Shown: one piece after another, positions 19,798 to 29,410 of the stretch
Numbering within the stretch: position 1 is the stretch's first letter
Layout: every line of letters begins with the position of its first letter
Assembly (NCBI RefSeq): GCF_900585905.1
Contig: NZ_UTVH01000053.1
Location: 211,096 to 275,095, forward strand
Length of the DNA stretch: 64,000 nucleotides
DNA from: Pseudomonas viridiflava
Lineage (GTDB): Bacteria > Pseudomonadota > Gammaproteobacteria > Pseudomonadales > Pseudomonadaceae
Direction of reading: 5' to 3'
Program-made: the position numbers and the translations under genes
The notes under the pieces: model-generated
Databases searched by the model: none
What the model was told of the DNA's origin: nothing
The model's input: the letters and a program-made list of their open reading frames with translations, nothing else

Positions 19798-20880
19798 ATG
19801 CCCGTTATAACTGTTGATTCGCCCGACACTGTTGACCTCGTCACGCTTGCCCAGTCGATCAAGGCGTGGGGGCGCGAGCTGGGCTTTCAACAGGTCGGGA
19901 TTGCCGGGCTTGACCTGGCTGAGCACGAACAGCACCTGCAACGCTGGCTGGACGCGGGTTATCACGGCGAGATGGACTATATGGCAGCACATGGCAGCAA
20001 ACGTTCGCACCCGGAAGAACTGGTGCCGGGCACGTTGCGTGTGGTGTCGTTGCGCATGGATTACCTGCCCGGCGACAGCGAGATGGCTCAACGCCTGGCC
20101 GAGCCGGAAAAGGCCTACGTGTCGCGCTATGCCCTGGGCCGCGACTATCACAAGCTGATCCGCAAACGCGTGCAGCAACTGGCCGAGCGCATCCAGCAAG
20201 CCATCGGGCCGTTTGGCTATCGCGCGTTTGTCGACAGTGCCCCCGTACTGGAAAAAGCCATTGCCGAGCAGGCCGGGCTGGGCTGGATCGGCAAGAACAC
20301 GCTGGTACTCAATCGCAAGGCGGGGAGTTTCTTCTTTCTCAGCGAACTGTTCGTTGACCTGCCGCTGCCCGTGGATCCGGCCCATGGCAGCGAACATTGC
20401 GGGCGCTGCACGGCGTGTCTGGACATCTGTCCGACCGCCGCTTTTGTCGGGCCCTATGTCCTGGATGCCAGGCGCTGCATCTCCTACCTGACCATCGAGC
20501 TCAAGACCGCCATACCCGTAGAGCTGCGCCCGCTGATTGGCAATCGGGTGTTCGGCTGCGATGACTGCCAGATCGTCTGCCCGTGGAATCGCTTCGCCCG
20601 CCCCACCGAGCAGGCGGACTTCCAGCCCAGGCATAATCTGGACAATGCCGGGCTGGCGGAGCTGTTCATGTGGGATGAGGATAAATTCCTCAGCAATACC
20701 GAAGGATCGCCCTTGCGCCGCGCCGGTTACGAGCGCTGGCTACGCAACCTGGCGGTTGGCCTGGGCAACGCGCCATCCACGATCCCGGTACTGGAAGCCC
20801 TGCAGGCGCGGCGCGATTATCCGTCGGAGCTGGTACGCGAGCACGTGGAGTGGGCATTGGCGCAGCATGCGCAACGCTGA
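19798..20880 (+). CDS. queG: Epoxyqueuosine reductase QueG
   Basis: The 360-aa cobalamin- and iron-sulfur-dependent enzyme reduces epoxyqueuosine to queuosine in tRNA, the last step of Q biosynthesis. It has the DUF1730 region (about 65-150), an AGLGWIGKNTLVLN stretch (about 158-171) and two 4Fe-4S cysteine groups: CGRCTACLDICP (about 201-212) and CDDCQIVCP (about 259-267). It is divergent from nnr with a 62-bp gap that must hold both promoters. The length is typical of the family, and no damage is seen. Confidence 0.95.
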   Translation: MPVITVDSPDTVDLVTLAQSIKAWGRELGFQQVGIAGLDLAEHEQHLQRWLDAGYHGEMDYMAAHGSKRSHPEELVPGTLRVVSLRMDYLPGDSEMAQRLAEPEKAYVSRYALGRDYHKLIRKRVQQLAERIQQAIGPFGYRAFVDSAPVLEKAIAEQAGLGWIGKNTLVLNRKAGSFFFLSELFVDLPLPVDPAHGSEHCGRCTACLDICPTAAFVGPYVLDARRCISYLTIELKTAIPVELRPLIGNRVFGCDDCQIVCPWNRFARPTEQADFQPRHNLDNAGLAELFMWDEDKFLSNTEGSPLRRAGYERWLRNLAVGLGNAPSTIPVLEALQARRDYPSELVREHVEWALAQHAQR

Positions 20881-20924
20881 GGCCCGGACACTCTGAAAGG
20901 CCACTTGATTACGGATGATTTTAG

Positions 20925-21026
20925 GTAGGAGCGCACGAGCACCGCGAGGCCGCGATGACGGTCTGTCAGAACACCACTATCGTAGGCTCGCGGTGCTCGG
21001 TGGAGCGCCACCCCGATCGCTCCTAC
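20925..21026. repeat. REPIN (inverted REP pair)
   Basis: GTAGGAGCGCACGAGCACCGCGAGG at the left is faced by an inverted copy ending GATCGCTCCTAC. The inner arms repeat the ACCGCGAG/CTCGCGGT palindrome. It fills most of the 203-bp gap between the convergent queG and TRIC-type genes. Confidence 0.85.
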
Positions 21027-21083
21027 AGGTTCTATGGCTGCTGCATAACGGCGCGGCGTCTGGACGACCGGGCATCGCGGCCA

Positions 21084-21698
21084 TTAATGCTCAGCATCGT
21101 TGTAGACGAATTTCGGCATGTTCCAGTTGAAGCGGATCGCCAACAGCCTCAGTAGCAGGCCGCCGAATAGAGTAATAAGGATGCTCTGCTCTTCGGGCAG
21201 TTCGACATAGCGGCAGAGCAGAAAACACCACGCCGCCAGGAATGAAACGCTGGCGTACAGTTCGCGGCGGAAGACCAGCGGGATGTCGTTGCAGAAGATG
21301 TCTCGCAAGATGCCGCCAAATACCCCGGTGATCACGCCACACACCGAAGCCACCATCAGACCGGCGCCGGTTTCCAGGGCAGTCAGGCAGCCGATCAGGG
21401 TAAACGCCACCAACCCCAGCGCGTCGAGCACCAGAAACAATGAACGCAGATGGCGCATCAGCGGCGCAATAAAAATGGTCAGCAAGGCGGCAACGCTGGT
21501 CAGCACCAGGTATTCAGGGTGCTTGACCCAGGTCAGCGGGTAATGCCCGAGCAGCACATCACGCACCGAGCCGCCACCCAGCGCGGTGATGCAGGCAATC
21601 AACACCACACCGAACCAGTCCATCCCGCGTCGCCCGGCGGACAGCGCACCGGTCATGGCTTCTGCGGTAATGGCAATCAGATAGAGCATCAGCAACAT
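21084..21698 (-). CDS. TRIC-type cation channel family protein (UPF0126)
   Basis: The protein has 204 aa from ATG 21698 and about seven membrane helices arranged as two repeats. Each repeat carries a glycine-rich motif: TALGGGSVRDVLLGHYP (about 41-57) and GVFGGILRDIFCNDIP (about 126-141), the GGG/GGxxRD signature of UPF0126/TRIC proteins. Family members form trimeric K+ channels; the ion and role here are inferred. A longer in-frame start upstream would extend it into a REP element and is rejected. Confidence 0.88.
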   Translation of the reverse strand: MLLMLYLIAITAEAMTGALSAGRRGMDWFGVVLIACITALGGGSVRDVLLGHYPLTWVKHPEYLVLTSVAALLTIFIAPLMRHLRSLFLVLDALGLVAFTLIGCLTALETGAGLMVASVCGVITGVFGGILRDIFCNDIPLVFRRELYASVSFLAAWCFLLCRYVELPEEQSILITLFGGLLLRLLAIRFNWNMPKFVYNDAEH

Positions 21699-21784
21699 GG
21701 CGGCAGTCCCTGCGAAGAAGCCGCGCAGTCTAGGGCAAGCACCAAAAGAGGGCAAAGCGGGATGCCACGGCAAGCGCCGTTTCT

Positions 21785-21824
21785 GTAGGAGCCAACTTGT
21801 TGGTGCCCACTTGTTGGCTCCTAC
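21785..21824. repeat. Short REP palindrome
   Basis: A 40-bp near-perfect palindrome has GTAGGAGCCAACTTGTTGG on one side and the matching CTTGTTGGCTCCTAC on the other, with almost no spacer. It looks like a collapsed REPIN between the orn 3' end and the TRIC-type gene start. Confidence 0.85.
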
Positions 21825-21844
21825 AGCAGGGATGATGCTCGGCA

Positions 21845-22381
21845 TCAACCTTTGATGAAGTGCTCGCGATAGAAGCGCAGCTCGGCGATGGATTCGCGAA
21901 TGTCGTCCAGTGCCAGATGGGTGCTGCCCTTCTGGAACTTAAGCTCCGGCGACCAGCGCGCAGCCAGCTCCTTGAGCGTGGACACATCAAGGTTGCGATA
22001 GTGGAAGTAATGCTCCAGCGTCGGCATGTGGCGATAAAGGAAGCGCCGATCCTGACAGATGCTGTTGCCACAGATCGGCGAGCTGCGCTCCGGCACCCAC
22101 TGCTTGATGAATTCCAGGGTCTGCGCTTCGGCTTCGGCCATGCTGACGGTGCTTTCGCGAACCCGCTGGGTCAGACCGGAGCCGCCGTGCTGGCGGGTAT
22201 TCCACTCGTCCATCCGGGCCAGGGTCTCATCGCTCTGATGCACGGCGATGACCGGGCCTTCAGCCAGGGTGTTGAGCTCGCTGTCAGTGATGATCGTCGC
22301 CATTTCGATGATGACGTCGGTGTCCGGGTCCAGACCGGTCATTTCCAGATCGATCCAGATCAGGTTCAGCTTGTTCTGCAT
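21845..22381 (-). CDS. orn: Oligoribonuclease
   Basis: The 178-aa DEDDh exonuclease degrades 2-5-nt RNA and, in Pseudomonas, pGpG from c-di-GMP breakdown, so it links RNA turnover with c-di-GMP signalling. Exo motif I is [10 protein letters not shown] (about 8-17), motif II lies around [10 protein letters not shown] (about 110-119), and motif III is [14 protein letters not shown] (about 155-168). It is divergent from rsgA; the 94-bp gap holds both promoters. The start ATG 22381 gives the family N-terminus [18 protein letters not shown]. Confidence 0.96.
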   Translation of the reverse strand: MQNKLNLIWIDLEMTGLDPDTDVIIEMATIITDSELNTLAEGPVIAVHQSDETLARMDEWNTRQHGGSGLTQRVRESTVSMAEAEAQTLEFIKQWVPERSSPICGNSICQDRRFLYRHMPTLEHYFHYRNLDVSTLKELAARWSPELKFQKGSTHLALDDIRESIAELRFYREHFIKG

Positions 22382-22475
22382 AATTGACTCCTCAGCGTAG
22401 GCGCGCAGTTTAGCTTACCCCGGCGTGCTAGTATGCTTTGCGCTACTTTCAGCTGCTCTATAACACGGAACACCC

Positions 22476-23507
22476 ATGGCCAAACGCCAACTCAATCGTC
22501 GTCAGAACTGGCGCATCGAAAAAATTCAGGGCGAGCGTGCCGCCCGAGCCGCCAAACGTGAGTCACAAGCGCTGGAGACCCTCGAAGGGGGCGACTTGGG
22601 CCCGGAACAGACCGGCCTTGTGATTGCGCACTTTGGCGTGCAGGTAGAAGTCGAAGCAACCGACGGCGAGCACGCAGGTCAGGTGTTCCGCTGCCATTTG
22701 CGCGCCAACCTGCCAGCGCTGGTCACCGGCGATCGCGTGGTCTGGCGTGCGGGTAATCAGGGCATCGGCGTCATCGTTGCGCAACTGCCACGTGCCACAG
22801 AACTGCGCCGCCCGGACAGCCGCGGCCAGCTCAAGCCGGTGGCGGCCAACGTCGATCTCATCGTCATTGTCTTTGCCCCGGCACCCGAGCCCCATGCCAA
22901 CCTGATCGACCGTTACTTGGTCGCAGCCGAACATGCCGGCATTCGGCCCTTGCTGCTGCTGAACAAGTTCGACCTGATCAATGAGCAGAACGCCCCGGCG
23001 CTCAACGCCCTGCTGGCGGTCTACCGCACGCTGGGTTACCCGGTGCTGGAAGTCTCTGCCCATCATGGCGACGGCATGCAGCAGTTGCAGGACCAGTTGG
23101 ACGGGCACATCAGCGTGTTCGTCGGGCAGTCCGGCGTGGGCAAGTCGTCGCTGGTCAACAGCCTGCTGCCTGAAGTCGAGACGCGCGTTGGCCCGCTGTC
23201 GGAATGGTCCGGACAGGGCACGCACACCACGACCACCGCTCGCCTGTTTCACTTTCCCCGTGGTGGCGACCTGATCGACTCCCCCGGCATTCGTGAATTC
23301 GGCCTGGGCCACGTTAGCCGTGCCGATGTCGAAGCGGGTTTCATCGAGTTCAACGACCTGATCGGCACCTGCCGCTTCCGCGACTGCAAGCACGACCGCG
23401 AGCCCGGTTGCGCCCTGCTGATCGCGCTGGAGGAAGGCCGCGTACAGCAGCAGCGCATGAACAGCTACCGCTCGATCATCGCCAGCCTGCCGGAAAGCAG
23501 TTATTGA
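22476..23507 (+). CDS. rsgA: Small-subunit biogenesis GTPase RsgA
   Basis: The 343-aa circularly permuted GTPase matures the 30S subunit. After a basic N-terminus ([20 protein letters not shown]) comes an OB fold (about 45-110). The G motifs appear in permuted order: NKFDL (G4, about 166), then [15 protein letters not shown] (G1, about 218) and DSPGIREFG (G3, about 267). The C-terminal zinc site has the [14 protein letters not shown] arrangement (about 297-310). It is transcribed away from orn, and a bidirectional terminator lies downstream. Confidence 0.95.
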   Translation: MAKRQLNRRQNWRIEKIQGERAARAAKRESQALETLEGGDLGPEQTGLVIAHFGVQVEVEATDGEHAGQVFRCHLRANLPALVTGDRVVWRAGNQGIGVIVAQLPRATELRRPDSRGQLKPVAANVDLIVIVFAPAPEPHANLIDRYLVAAEHAGIRPLLLLNKFDLINEQNAPALNALLAVYRTLGYPVLEVSAHHGDGMQQLQDQLDGHISVFVGQSGVGKSSLVNSLLPEVETRVGPLSEWSGQGTHTTTTARLFHFPRGGDLIDSPGIREFGLGHVSRADVEAGFIEFNDLIGTCRFRDCKHDREPGCALLIALEEGRVQQQRMNSYRSIIASLPESSY

Positions 23508-23647
23508 AGTTCGTGCAAGCCCTATGGGCACGAATTGACTCGCGAATGGGCCGGTACATTCATGGAATATGTGTTTCAGGAATGCCGCCTTCCCGAATGA
23601 ATTCGGTCCCACAAAATACAGGTACGTTTGAAGCTGCCACGAACCCT

Positions 23648-23727
23648 GTAGGAGCGAACTTGTTCGCGAAACGGCGGAACTGACAGACCGCTTCGCCACA
23701 AGTGGGCACCAACAAGTTGGCTCCTAC
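23648..23727. repeat. REPIN (inverted REP pair)
   Basis: GTAGGAGCGAACTTGTTCGCG at 23648 faces an inverted REP ending CAAGTTGGCTCCTAC at 23727. The two arms belong to slightly different variants. It lies in the convergent rsgA/motB gap. Confidence 0.85.
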
Positions 23728-23743
23728 AGACTGGCGGCTGGCA

Positions 23744-23785
23744 AAAAAGCCCGGGCTCTTTCGAGATCCGGGCTTTTTGTTTTTC
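23744..23785. terminator. Bidirectional terminator between rsgA and motB
   Basis: AAAAAGCCCGGG and CCGGGCTTTTT flank a 12-13-nt loop, and T runs follow in both directions (TTTTTGTTTTT on the plus strand, TTTTTTGCC on the minus strand). It sits between convergent genes and can serve both. Confidence 0.9.
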
Positions 23786-23803
23786 CGCAGGACCGCAGCA
23801 CGC

Positions 23804-24847
23804 TTAGTTCTTGGTCTCTTCTAGCTTCAGCGTGCCGTCTTCGAATAGGTTGAGCTTCTGCCGCAACTCCCGAGGCTGGACGTAGGCGGACGGGTCAGCG
23901 GGCTGGATATTGCCCGCACCAGGCACGGCAGCCGGGGCTGGCGCAGGCGCCGGAGCCGGAGCCGGAGCCGCCGGTTGCTCGCTGTCGCCCGCGCCGATGT
24001 CGTGAGTGCCTTCCATGCGCTGCTGCGCTTTTCTGGTCATGACCACGATATCAATGCGACGGTTGACCGGATTGAGCGGTTGAGTACGGTCATACAACAG
24101 CGATGAGGCGTAACCCACGACCCGGGCAACCTGGGTTTCAGGGTAGGTCCCGGCAATCAGCGCCCGACGCGCGGCATTGGCCCGGTTGGCGGAGAGCTCC
24201 CAGTTGCCGAAATCGCCGTTGCCCACGAAAGGCTTGGCATCGGTATGACCACTGACGCTGATCTTGTTCGGCACCGCTTTGATGGTGTCGGCCATGGCCA
24301 GCAGAATGTCTTCGAAATATGGTTTGAGCCGCGAGCTGCCGGAGTCAAACATAGGCCGGTTGTCCGCATCGGTAATCTGAATCCGCAGTCCGTCCTGGGT
24401 GATCTCGAAGTGGATCTGATCCTTGAATTTCTGCAGCTCCGGATTCTCTTCGACCTTGTTCTGCAGTTCTTGCAGCAGCAACTCAAGGCGCTCCTGCTCA
24501 ACCTCTTCAGCCTTGGCCTCAGCCGTTTCGGCCTCGATGGGCACTGCCTGCGGGGAGGGCGTGCTCTGGACCTCAGGGTTCAGGGTCTGGTCCGGAGACA
24601 TTTCGGGCGAGCCGCCCAGATCGATGACGTAAGGCGATCCACTTTCAGAAAACCCCACCGGGTCCTTGAAGTAGCCCGCAATGGCAACCAGCTGCTCAGG
24701 TGTAGCGGACGACAGCAGCCACAGCACCAGAAAGAACGCCATCATGGCGGTGGCAAAGTCGGCGAACGCGATTTTCCATGCGCCGCCGTGGTGCCCCGCT
24801 TCATAGCGCTTGACGCGCTTGATGATTATCGGCTGATTATTTTCCAT
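23804..24847 (-). CDS. motB: Flagellar stator protein MotB
   Basis: The 347-aa stator protein has a basic N-terminus (IIIKRVKRYEAGHHGGAWKI), one membrane helix with the proton-carrying Asp (AFADFATAMMAFFLVLWLLS, about 28-47), and a plug/linker region rich in Glu and Pro. A periplasmic OmpA/peptidoglycan-binding domain follows (SVSGHTDAKPFV, about 196; NRRIDIVVMTR, about 260). The C-terminus carries a (Ala-Pro)n run coded by a hexanucleotide repeat. It lies 3 bp after motA, which implies translational coupling. Pseudomonas usually also has a second stator pair, MotCD, elsewhere. Confidence 0.95.
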   Translation of the reverse strand: MENNQPIIIKRVKRYEAGHHGGAWKIAFADFATAMMAFFLVLWLLSSATPEQLVAIAGYFKDPVGFSESGSPYVIDLGGSPEMSPDQTLNPEVQSTPSPQAVPIEAETAEAKAEEVEQERLELLLQELQNKVEENPELQKFKDQIHFEITQDGLRIQITDADNRPMFDSGSSRLKPYFEDILLAMADTIKAVPNKISVSGHTDAKPFVGNGDFGNWELSANRANAARRALIAGTYPETQVARVVGYASSLLYDRTQPLNPVNRRIDIVVMTRKAQQRMEGTHDIGAGDSEQPAAPAPAPAPAPAPAAVPGAGNIQPADPSAYVQPRELRQKLNLFEDGTLKLEETKN

Positions 24848-24850
24848 GAC

Positions 24851-25702
24851 TCAGCGACCGCGAACCGCTTGTTCCAGCTCACTGAAGCTGGGCCGATGCG
24901 CCGGATAGAGAACCTTGCGGCCAAACTCGACGGCCAGCGAAGGCGGCATGCCGGAAGCCGATGCCACCAGCGACGCCTTGATGGCCTCGTAGACATTGAG
25001 CTCTTCCTTGGCATCGTGAGACAGGGAAGTCGCCAGCGGACCGAAGAAGCCGTAAGCGGCAACGATACCCAGGAAGGTACCCACCAGGGCTGCCCCCACG
25101 TGGTTACCGATGGCCGCCTTGTCGCCGTCGCCCAGGGAAGCCATGGTGATCACGATGCCGAGCACCGCCGCCACAATCCCGAAGCCGGGCAGGCCGTCGG
25201 CGATGCCGGTCACGGCGTGGGAAGGATGACCCAGTTCTTCCTTGATGCTCTGCAGCTCCATGTCGAACAGGCCTTCGAGCTCATGGGGTGCCATGTTGCC
25301 GGACGACATGATGCGCAGGTAATCACAGATGTAGGCGGTCATGCGCTCATCTTTGAGCACGCCAGGGTACTTGGTGAAAATCGGGCTGGAGGACGCGTCT
25401 TCGATATCCCCCTCGATCGCCATCATGCCTTCGCGTCGGCTCTTGTTGAGAATCTCATAGACCAGACCCAGCACTTCCAGGTAGTAGGCATGCGTGAAGC
25501 GCGTGCTGAACATCTTCAGCGACTTCTTCAGCACGTGCATGGTCATGTAGCCAGGGTTGGCTTGCAGGAATGCGCCCAGGGCGGCACCACCAATGATCAG
25601 CACTTCGTAAGGCTGAATCAATGCGCCAATCTTGCCATGAGAGAGGACGTAGCCCACGAGAACACTCGCAAAGACGACGATGATGCCGATAATTTTAGCC
25701 AT
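24851..25702 (-). CDS. motA: Flagellar stator protein MotA
   Basis: The 283-aa protein has four membrane helices: IIGIIVVFASVLVGYVLSHG (1), a re-entrant second near VLIIGGAALGAFLQANPG, and two between about 170 and 215. The large cytoplasmic loop (about 60-165) carries the charged residues that contact FliG, for example RREGMMAIEGDIEDASSS. The GIADGLPGFGIVAAVLGIV segment holds a conserved proline. MotA and MotB form the proton-driven stator. A candidate sigma28 promoter lies 68 bp upstream. Confidence 0.95.
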   Translation of the reverse strand: MAKIIGIIVVFASVLVGYVLSHGKIGALIQPYEVLIIGGAALGAFLQANPGYMTMHVLKKSLKMFSTRFTHAYYLEVLGLVYEILNKSRREGMMAIEGDIEDASSSPIFTKYPGVLKDERMTAYICDYLRIMSSGNMAPHELEGLFDMELQSIKEELGHPSHAVTGIADGLPGFGIVAAVLGIVITMASLGDGDKAAIGNHVGAALVGTFLGIVAAYGFFGPLATSLSHDAKEELNVYEAIKASLVASASGMPPSLAVEFGRKVLYPAHRPSFSELEQAVRGR

Positions 25703-25769
25703 AGGTAAAAGGTACTTGCTGAGTCGGGTTCAGGGACGTATGCGGAAGTTCTTGAATCTCTTCTTCTCC

Positions 25770-25796
25770 ATATCGGCATCTGTGGGCCAGACTATA
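25770..25796 (-). promoter_or_regulatory. Sigma28 (FliA) promoter of motAB
   Basis: On the minus strand TATAGTCT (25789-25796), an 11-bp spacer and GCCGATAT (25770-25777) match the FliA consensus TAAAGTTT-N11-GCCGATAA at 13 of 16 positions. It lies 68 bp upstream of the motA ATG, consistent with late-class flagellar control of the stator genes. Confidence 0.78.
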
Positions 25797-25909
25797 GGCA
25801 GAAAATTGAAAAGCCAGTTGACCGCCGAACGGGGCCCCGCCAATAACGGTCTCAATCGAGGACCTCGCAGTCTCTACTGCCTAACGCTCCAGTCGCACGG
25901 GCTTGACGT

Positions 25910-27445
25910 ATGCCAGCAGCTACCTCGCCACAACTTCCTGTCCCGAAAAATCTCGATGCCTGGCTCCAGCAACTCGACGCAATTGCGCTGCCGGTTCCCC
26001 AGGCCAGCCACGCCAGAGTGCGCAGCGCGCTTAACGATAGCCGTCGCTCGTTGCGGGACATTGCCGACCTGATGCAGGACAGCCCGGCGCTGGTATTGAG
26101 CGTCATGCGCGAGGCCAATCACCACGCCACGGGCCTGACCGAACCGGCAGAGAGCCTGGAAGTTGCGCTCACCCGGCTCGGCCTTGGTCGCACCGAAGTA
26201 CTGCTCAACCGCCTGCCTGCGCTGGAGCCTGGCAAGATCCCGGCGGCCTTGCGGCAGTTGCTGCTGATCAGTCAGCACGCCACGCAGCAGGCCAATGGTT
26301 TGTTCGCCAGTCGTCTGGCGCGCCTGTGGCAGGACATTCATCTGGGCAGCCTGCTGTTTCTGTCGCCCCTGTGGCCCATGGCACTGGCTCACCCCAAACT
26401 GCTGGAGCAATGGGAGCTTCGGGTCATTCACCAGGGCGAATCGTCGCGCCAGGTGGAAAAAGAGCTGTTTGGCATCAGCCTGCTCGAGTTGTGCATGGCG
26501 CTGGCCACCCTGTGGCGGCTGCCGCTGTGGGTAACCCAGGGTTACAAGCTGCTGATCAACGATCGCCGCCCTCTGGTCAAGGCCCTGCACATCGCGCGGC
26601 AGAACGATGCGCCCCTGCATCAGCAGCAATTGATGGATGCCGATACGCAGCTGCAGCGCTGGTTCAACCAGCCGGCCAATACCGTCCTCCTGGGCAACGG
26701 TCTGGCACTCGCGGCGCAGCAGGCCTGGAACAGCCCGCATTGTCTGCGCTGGGAACTGCTGACCAGTCTTTATCTGCAGCAAGACATGGCGGGTGTGCAG
26801 CAGCAGATCCACCAGAATGCCGTCATCAGCGCCCGGCAGGACTTCGATCGTGACCTGTGGCATCCGGCCGAGGCCCTGATCTGGCCGTGGTCGGCGCGGC
26901 GCACCCACAGCAAATTGCAACCCGCCCCAACCCCTTCACCCGACGCGCTGCACACCTGGCGCCAGCTGTGTGCCGACCTGCTGGCTTCGCCGTCGCCGTT
27001 CAGCAATGCGATGCACCTGACCACCGTTGCCCGCGATGCGCTGGTGGCGTGCGGTATGGAGCGCGTCATGCTGCTGATGGCGGACAAGACCGCCACGATG
27101 TTACGCGTTCATCAGAGCGCAGGCCTGCACGCCGACGTAGCGACGCTGGTGTTGTCGATACCAGAGAGCACCGTGCTGCAGCGCCTGCTGGCACAGCCCA
27201 CCCAACTGCGCATGACGCCTGCCAATATCGAGCAGTTTTCCGCCCTCCTGCCAGGCAAGCTCAAAGGCGTGTTCCCCGGCAAACACTGGCTGATACGCTC
27301 CCTGAGCAGCCATGGCAAAGTGGTCATGCTGGTGGTCGCGGATCAGAGCGGCGGGCAGTTCTCGGAAATTTCCGTTCAGGCATTCGGCAAAACCTGTCAG
27401 TGCATCGAGCGTGCGCTGACCAGTTTTAGCGGGCGCAAAGCCTGA
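25910..27445 (+). CDS. HDOD-domain signalling protein
   Basis: The 511-aa protein starts MPAATSPQLPVPKNLDAWLQ. An HDOD domain spans about 15-220; its first helices (LDAIALPVPQASHARVRSALNDSRRS, DLMQDSPALVLSVMREAN) match the pattern of this non-catalytic HD-related fold. The C-terminal half (about 345-505) looks like a GAF-type sensor module but has no diagnostic motif that I can name. The gene is divergent from motAB with a 207-bp gap. HDOD proteins are regulators that often act with c-di-GMP or flagellar control, but no specific function can be read here. Confidence 0.82.
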   Translation: MPAATSPQLPVPKNLDAWLQQLDAIALPVPQASHARVRSALNDSRRSLRDIADLMQDSPALVLSVMREANHHATGLTEPAESLEVALTRLGLGRTEVLLNRLPALEPGKIPAALRQLLLISQHATQQANGLFASRLARLWQDIHLGSLLFLSPLWPMALAHPKLLEQWELRVIHQGESSRQVEKELFGISLLELCMALATLWRLPLWVTQGYKLLINDRRPLVKALHIARQNDAPLHQQQLMDADTQLQRWFNQPANTVLLGNGLALAAQQAWNSPHCLRWELLTSLYLQQDMAGVQQQIHQNAVISARQDFDRDLWHPAEALIWPWSARRTHSKLQPAPTPSPDALHTWRQLCADLLASPSPFSNAMHLTTVARDALVACGMERVMLLMADKTATMLRVHQSAGLHADVATLVLSIPESTVLQRLLAQPTQLRMTPANIEQFSALLPGKLKGVFPGKHWLIRSLSSHGKVVMLVVADQSGGQFSEISVQAFGKTCQCIERALTSFSGRKA

Positions 27446-27490
27446 CAGCTGGGCTACAATTCGCCTCTTTTTTTGTTGTGGAGGCTGCAC

Positions 27491-28306
27491 ATGTCCGTCT
27501 TCTCCGGCCTGCCGCTGGTCATCGAGCCGGACGACCTCAACAGTCGTCTCGATGCCCCCAATCTGATTCTGGTGGATCTGACCAGTAGCGCCCGCTATGA
27601 CGCCGGACACCTGCCAGGCGCCCGCTTTGTCGACCCCAAACGCACCCAGCTGGGCCTGCCGCCAGCACCTGGTCTGCTACCCGCCAAGGCGGACATGGAA
27701 GCGCTGTTCGGCGAGCTGGGGCATAACCCCGACGCGGTCTATGTGGTCTATGACGACGAAGGCGGTGGCTGGGCCGGGCGCTTTATTTGGTTACTGGATG
27801 TAATCGGCCACTCCCGTTATCACTACCTCAATGGCGGCGTGCTGGCCTGGGAGGCACAGGGCCTGCCCTTGTCCACCGCCGTTGCGGCGCCAGCAGGCGG
27901 TCCCGTCGCGCTTGCATTGCATGACGAACCCATCGCCACCCGCGAATACCTGCAAGGTCGCCTGGGCGCTGCTGATCTGGCAATCTGGGACGCCCGGGCG
28001 CCGACTGAGTACACTGGCGAAAAAGTCGTCGCGGCAAAGGGCGGCCACATCCCCGGCGCGATCAATTTCGAATGGACGGCGGGCATGGACAAGGCGCGCA
28101 ACCTGCGCATCCGCGATGACATTAGCGAAGTCCTGGCGCATCTCGGGATCACGCCGGACAAGGAAGTCATCACCCATTGCCAGACGCATCACCGCTCAGG
28201 CTTCACTTATCTGGTCGCCAAGGCGCTGGGTTACCCACGGGTCAAAGGCTATGCCGGCTCATGGGGCGAATGGGGCAACCACCCCGACACGCCCGTCGAG
28301 CGCTGA
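27491..28306 (+). CDS. rhdA: Thiosulfate sulfurtransferase (rhodanese) RhdA
   Basis: The 271-aa protein has two rhodanese domains: an inactive N-terminal one (about 1-125) and a catalytic C-terminal one (about 140-270). The active-site loop is CQTHHRS (cysteine at about 230), the same loop sequence known from Azotobacter RhdA. It moves sulfane sulfur from thiosulfate to cyanide or thiol acceptors. The start ATG 27491 has a GGAG ribosome-binding site; the longer in-frame start is not needed. psd follows 36 bp downstream, so the two are probably co-transcribed. Confidence 0.94.
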   Translation: MSVFSGLPLVIEPDDLNSRLDAPNLILVDLTSSARYDAGHLPGARFVDPKRTQLGLPPAPGLLPAKADMEALFGELGHNPDAVYVVYDDEGGGWAGRFIWLLDVIGHSRYHYLNGGVLAWEAQGLPLSTAVAAPAGGPVALALHDEPIATREYLQGRLGAADLAIWDARAPTEYTGEKVVAAKGGHIPGAINFEWTAGMDKARNLRIRDDISEVLAHLGITPDKEVITHCQTHHRSGFTYLVAKALGYPRVKGYAGSWGEWGNHPDTPVER

Positions 28307-28342
28307 AACCTGCACCCACACAGAACACGTTTAGGAATTCTG

Positions 28343-29206
28343 ATGAAAGAGCGTCTGTTTATCCTCAGCCAATACCTGTTGCCTCACCATCTGCTGTCGC
28401 GTCTGGCCGGCTGCGTTGCCGAGTGCCGCGTGCGCTGGTTCAAGAATGCCTTCACGGCCTGGTTCGCCCGCCGCTATCAGGTGGACATGTCCCAGGCGCA
28501 GGTGGAGGACCTGACCGCCTACGAGCATTTCAATGCCTTCTTCACCCGCGCGCTGAAGCCTGACGCCCGCCCTCTGGACCCGACACCGGGCGCCATTCTG
28601 TCTCCGGCCGACGGCGCAGTCAGCCAGTTGGGGCGTATCGAGCAGGGGCGTATTTTCCAGGCCAAGGGCCACAGCTTCAGCGTGCTGGAACTGCTGGGCG
28701 GCGACCCGGCACTGTCGGCACCGTTCATGGGCGGCGAATTCGCCACCGTGTACCTGTCGCCCAAGGATTACCACCGCGTGCACATGCCCCTGGCAGGCAC
28801 GCTGCGCGAGATGGTCTACATTCCGGGACGCATCTTTTCGGTCAACCAGACCACCGCAGAAAATGTGCCTGAACTGTTCGCCCGCAACGAGCGCGTTGCC
28901 TGCATCTTCGACACCGAGCGCGGGCCGATGGCCGTGGTGCTGGTGGGGGCAATGATCGTGGCGTCCATCGAAACGGTCTGGGCCGGGCTGGTGACACCAC
29001 CCAAACGTGAACTCAAGACAGTGCGCTACGACGAAGCTGCTCGCGCACCTGTTCATCTGGAGAAAGGCGCCGAAATGGGCCGATTCAAACTCGGCTCCAC
29101 GGCCATCGTGCTGTTTGGTCCGGATCAGGTGCAATGGGTCGAGCAGTTGGGCGCCACTTCTGCTGTGCGCATGGGCCAGGCATTGGCGGTGCCTGCGCTG
29201 GTTTGA
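28343..29206 (+). CDS. psd: Phosphatidylserine decarboxylase proenzyme
   Basis: The 287-aa proenzyme converts phosphatidylserine to phosphatidylethanolamine at the inner membrane. The self-cleavage motif LGST is present near the C-terminus ([11 protein letters not shown], about 250-260); cleavage would make the pyruvoyl prosthetic group on the new small subunit. The conserved [11 protein letters not shown] (about 88-98), the histidine in [12 protein letters not shown] (about 141-152) and FxxNERV segments are in order. It has an AGGAA ribosome-binding site and lies downstream of rhdA. Confidence 0.95.
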   Translation: MKERLFILSQYLLPHHLLSRLAGCVAECRVRWFKNAFTAWFARRYQVDMSQAQVEDLTAYEHFNAFFTRALKPDARPLDPTPGAILSPADGAVSQLGRIEQGRIFQAKGHSFSVLELLGGDPALSAPFMGGEFATVYLSPKDYHRVHMPLAGTLREMVYIPGRIFSVNQTTAENVPELFARNERVACIFDTERGPMAVVLVGAMIVASIETVWAGLVTPPKRELKTVRYDEAARAPVHLEKGAEMGRFKLGSTAIVLFGPDQVQWVEQLGATSAVRMGQALAVPALV

Positions 29207-29410
29207 CAGCGGGACGCCTGGTGGCACATCGTGCCACTACTGCCTGACCCGCACGGGCTGCGATAGCAGATCGTTGCTGATAAGGTCTCGGCATCAGCGC
29301 CGTGGGAAACATCGCGCATTATCGACGTCCTTGGCATACCCTGAGCGAGTATCTGCAAATGCGTCGATTATCGTTAAGGCCAGAGTTGGTAGTTGGAGTC
29401 AGCCTGTCAC

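Noticed and set aside
21699..21848. N-terminal extension of the TRIC-type protein by 50 residues
   Set aside because: The extension would be encoded by REP sequence and lacks membrane-protein character; ATG 21698 gives the family N-terminus.
29221..29237. GTGGCAC-ATC-GTGCCAC palindrome after psd
   Set aside because: A 7-bp hairpin without a T run. It could be a weak terminator or protein site, but nothing else supports either.
29332..29347. Possible sigma54 site (TGGCAT-N5-GAGC) before the FimW-like gene
   Set aside because: The GG/GC spacing fits, but the -12 TT is missing and the -24 box is imperfect. One weak match is not enough.
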